64,000 nt of DNA from contig NC_079368.1 in NCBI RefSeq assembly GCF_021018895.1, positions 9,236,001 through 9,300,000 of the forward strand, in the 5' to 3' direction. The notes below the pieces were generated by a model, which worked only from the letters and a program-made list of their open reading frames with translations, was not told the origin of the DNA and ran no database searches. Positions 61,197 through 64,000 of the stretch are shown here, piece by piece. Each line of letters starts with the position of its first letter. Within the stretch, counting starts at the first letter, position 1. Source of the DNA: Seriola aureovittata (lineage: Eukaryota; Chordata; Actinopteri; Carangiformes; Carangidae). The position numbers and the translations under genes are program-made.

Positions 61197-61981
61197 TCTA
61201 CAATGATGCGGTGATCATCATTATTCATACCTTTTATTGACCATTCACTATTTGAATTATTGTGCATTTTCTTGATCAGAAAGCATGGTCAGTGAAGATT
61301 CATTATGATGATACATGGTTTTGTTAGATCTAATGTTTCAACCTGTTGTAGCTGCAGCTTTAGAGGAGTTACAAGTGCAATGGTGACTTGCTTCGTAAAA
61401 TATGGACAAATGCTATTTCTCTTCAGTGGGTGTGTTGGCTGGTAGATTAATTGGTTGAACAAAAATGTTATCAGCATTTATTTAAGCAACTTGACTCTAT
61501 ATGTAACTGGTTGTTTGTTCATTGTTCATGCATACATTTTCTGTCAATGAATGTTACTTTTTATTCTTCAACAATAAATTAAATAATAAATTAGTGATTG
61601 GGTGTGGTGAAGATTATTTTGACCTTTATTTTAAATGCTGTTATATATGCAATGAAAACCAAACTATCCAATGACGAGCTGCTTATAAATAATGTGTTGT
61701 ATATATACAATAATTATATTATACATAATATTTATATTATGTATAATATTAAAAAATAGCTCTCTCCTCTTTGACCATGATGCAGTTGCCAGGGCAGATG
61801 TATGTTTTTTTATTTTTTATGTCTGATAAGATAAGGCGGGGATTAAAGAGGATGCAGCTGATCTCAGGTCTGCGGGAGGTCTGCTGCGCCTGTGCCGCCA
61901 AACACCCAACCTTCCCCCTTCGTTGTCTGTTGTCTCGCGAGAAGCCGCGAAGTTTCCGGTGTTGTGTATGTTCCTGGAAAC
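61197..61981. other. fyb-like 3' UTR and rictor promoter region
   Basis: Poly(A) signal AATAAA at 61573-61578. An AT-rich palindromic stretch (TATTATACATAATATTTATATTATG) lies near 61715-61750. The last 150 bases before 61982 are GC-richer and contain CTCGCGAGAAG (TCTCGCGA, a known initiator-like promoter motif), consistent with a rictor promoter. Confidence 0.5.
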
Positions 61982-63854
61982 ATGGCGGCCAGCTTCCGCG
62001 GCCGTCCTATCCGGAGTCTTCGGATGCGAGGTAAGCGTGAAAAACTCGATTCAGCAGTATCTGTAATAGCGGGATATTGCAAAAATAGATTTTCTCAGGC
62101 ATGTGATGACCTTGGCGTGATCCCTCACCATGTGCGCGGTGTGTGTTTCTGACAGGTCGGAATGACAGCGGGGAGGAGAACGTACCGCTGGATCTGACCA
62201 GAGGTAAGCAGAGGCTTCATCACATCACCCTGAAAGCGATTATTGTTCAAAATGGATGAGGGGCATTTCTGCAGACACTAGCCCCGTGAAGTGAAAATCC
62301 AGTTCGTCTGTGCACTTGTCCTGTCAGTAGTGTTGCTATGTTGTACCTTCCCTATTCTGTTTCGTGTAATAGCATCGCCAGCGATATCATAATAAGAGGC
62401 GGCAGCGAGCTAACTAACTAGCAGAGTTAGCGTTAGCTAGCTGCCACAGCTAACCAGCCATGACGACGCTCTGTTGTTTTGGTTAGTGTGAGTGGGCAAG
62501 ATAGCCTGTTATTTAGCCAACCAGCCATAAGTGCTATAGTCATGCGCTGGTCATCGCTGGCTGTAGGAGAAATTGGGTTTCAGGGCTGTTAGCTAAGTAG
62601 CAATTAGACAACACAGGGTGCGCAGGGTGGTTTTTCTAGTGGCACTGATACTCAGCTGCTCAGGCTGGTCAGAGCTTCTCCTCCAACAGCAACACTAAGT
62701 ACCAGCTCTCTGTCCCGAATGGTTTAAGTACAATTGTACCAGGGTTATTTTGCACCTAGAATGTAAGCTGAATTAAACATTAAAAGGCAACAGTATGATA
62801 GTCCCATTGACATGAGGGATGGGGTGGGGGTGGATGGGGGTGCACCTAATCTGTCAGCTGCTTTATCACGGATTTGCAAAATATAGTATATGTAGGATAT
62901 TGGTCAAACGCAAAGTTTAATTTCAGGTGAGGGAAAGTGGGTCATAACATTATTGTGGTTTGTCACATGAATTCTTGGCAATCTTAACACTGAGGACTAA
63001 ACCATGTCTGTGCCTAAGACTTCCAACATCATCATGCTCAAAATCACCATGAAGGGTTCATGTCAGATGTTTCTCTCGTATGCACATTCTTAAATGTTAC
63101 ACAGGCTCAAACTTGTCCAAAGTTTGAGACTAATGCATATGTATATGTCAATTAATTGACCTCAGGCTATAGCTGATACATTTATGCAACAGTATATCTT
63201 ACTCTAATATTGGCTGAAATTGCTTGTCAGTGCTTGTTTAATTTGATCAAATTTAATATCACAGAGTAAATAATACTGGTTTACTAGTTTTCTGTCATGG
63301 ATAAAAGAACATTTGTACATTTTGTTCTCTCTACTCCAATATTCTGACTGTTGACTAATACTGTTAGCTACTTTTATTTGACAGATTGAAAATTAATCTA
63401 GTTATTCCTCTTGTCAAATTTAGAAAAGGAGGAGATAATATTATATGAGATTTATTAAGCTGGTGTATTCATTGTTTTTTCAGCATTTATCTTTTTGTTG
63501 AAATGAAGTATCTGGAGCTTGTTTACTCTGTTTTTACATAATAGCTGGAAGGAACTGAAAACGAAAAACACTTCCCTGCTCAAGTCTTGCTTTTACTGGC
63601 TAGACCTTGTTTTGACTGTACACACTAATTTAGTTTGACCAGCTAAACCAACTTCCTTCCTGCAACATATCAAATACGGTTCATCGACTGTTATTGTGGC
63701 AATATGGCTTAATGCTTGTCTTAGTTACATTGTATTTCCTCTTTGTTCTCCTGCAGAACCATCAGAAAACTTCCGTGAAATCCTTCAAAATGTGGCCAAA
63801 CCGCACGGAGTCAGTAACATGCGAAAACTGGGCCACCTGAATAACTTCATAAAG
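61982..63854 (+). CDS. rictor: RICTOR, mTORC2 subunit, N-terminal exons only
   Basis: Defining scaffold subunit of mTORC2, which phosphorylates AKT, SGK and PKC. Only the first three coding exons are in the window: 61982-62030, 62156-62203 and 63757-63854, giving 65 residues before the next intron runs off the right edge. The sequence MAASFRGRPIRSLRMRGRND and the following SGEENVPLDLTREPSENFRE, then GVSNMRKLGHLNNFIK, is nearly identical to human RICTOR. The exon 3 donor is AAGGTAATG at 63855. Intron 2 (62204-63756) holds nothing recognisable. Teleosts can have two copies (a and b); which one this is cannot be told. Confidence 0.95.
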
Positions 63855-64000
63855 GTAATGCTGTCAAGTTGTGATGCTTTTGCCTCAAGGTTTTATTTGT
63901 TACTTGGAGGCAGTCTTGACAAGACTGAGAATTAATGAAAGTAATAAAGTTGCAAGGTTATTATCTCCCAAAAACCAACATGAAAAACCAGTTAAAGGTG

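Overview
This is a vertebrate nuclear window, most likely from a percomorph teleost fish. Genes have many short exons split by small GT-AG introns. There are fish-type interspersed repeats (piggyBac, Tc1), long (TG)n tracts, and proteins that align readily with human families. No prokaryotic, organellar or viral gene set is present. I built each gene model by hand by reading splice junctions and checking that codon phase is kept across every exon join.

Layout. 1-1500: 5' part of a frameshifted piggyBac transposase on the minus strand, running off the left edge. 2369-3256 (-): an intronless coiled-coil protein I do not recognise, with two RFX X-box-like sites upstream. 5507-9700 (+): hpd, complete, 14 coding exons, 393 residues. 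10538-18981 (-): setd1b, complete, 17 coding exons, about 1691 residues, convergent with hpd. 20629-23957: an unrecognised spliced locus (+) with one Ser/Pro-rich coding exon, then a tandem array of purine-rich exon plus intron cassettes, bounded by a diverged direct repeat. 28033-29964 (-): orai1, two exons. 33008-42786 (+): a kdm2b gene whose visible exons encode CxxC, PHD, F-box and LRR but no JmjC domain. 46135-51061 (-): rnf34. 52591-55553 (+): the homologue of human C5orf34. 56540-61196 (+): a compact FYB-family adaptor. 61982 to the right edge (+): the first three coding exons of rictor.

The genes up to rnf34 correspond to human 12q24.31 (HPD, SETD1B, ORAI1, KDM2B, RNF34). Those from c5orf34 onward correspond to human 5p12-p13 (C5orf34, FYB1, RICTOR). 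A conserved-synteny breakpoint therefore lies between about 51.1 and 52.6 kb.

The genes do not form one pathway. Two are chromatin regulators (SETD1B H3K4 methylation, KDM2B CpG-island binding). One is tyrosine catabolism (HPD), and two concern immune or calcium signalling (ORAI1, FYB-like). The others are an E3 ligase (RNF34) and an mTORC2 subunit (RICTOR). The most interesting sequence-level signals are an AT-AC minor-spliceosome intron in setd1b, a second U12-like intron in c5orf34, the exon/intron cassette array near 22.5-23.8 kb, the JmjC-less kdm2b, and the chain of tyrosine-bearing micro-exons in the FYB-like gene.
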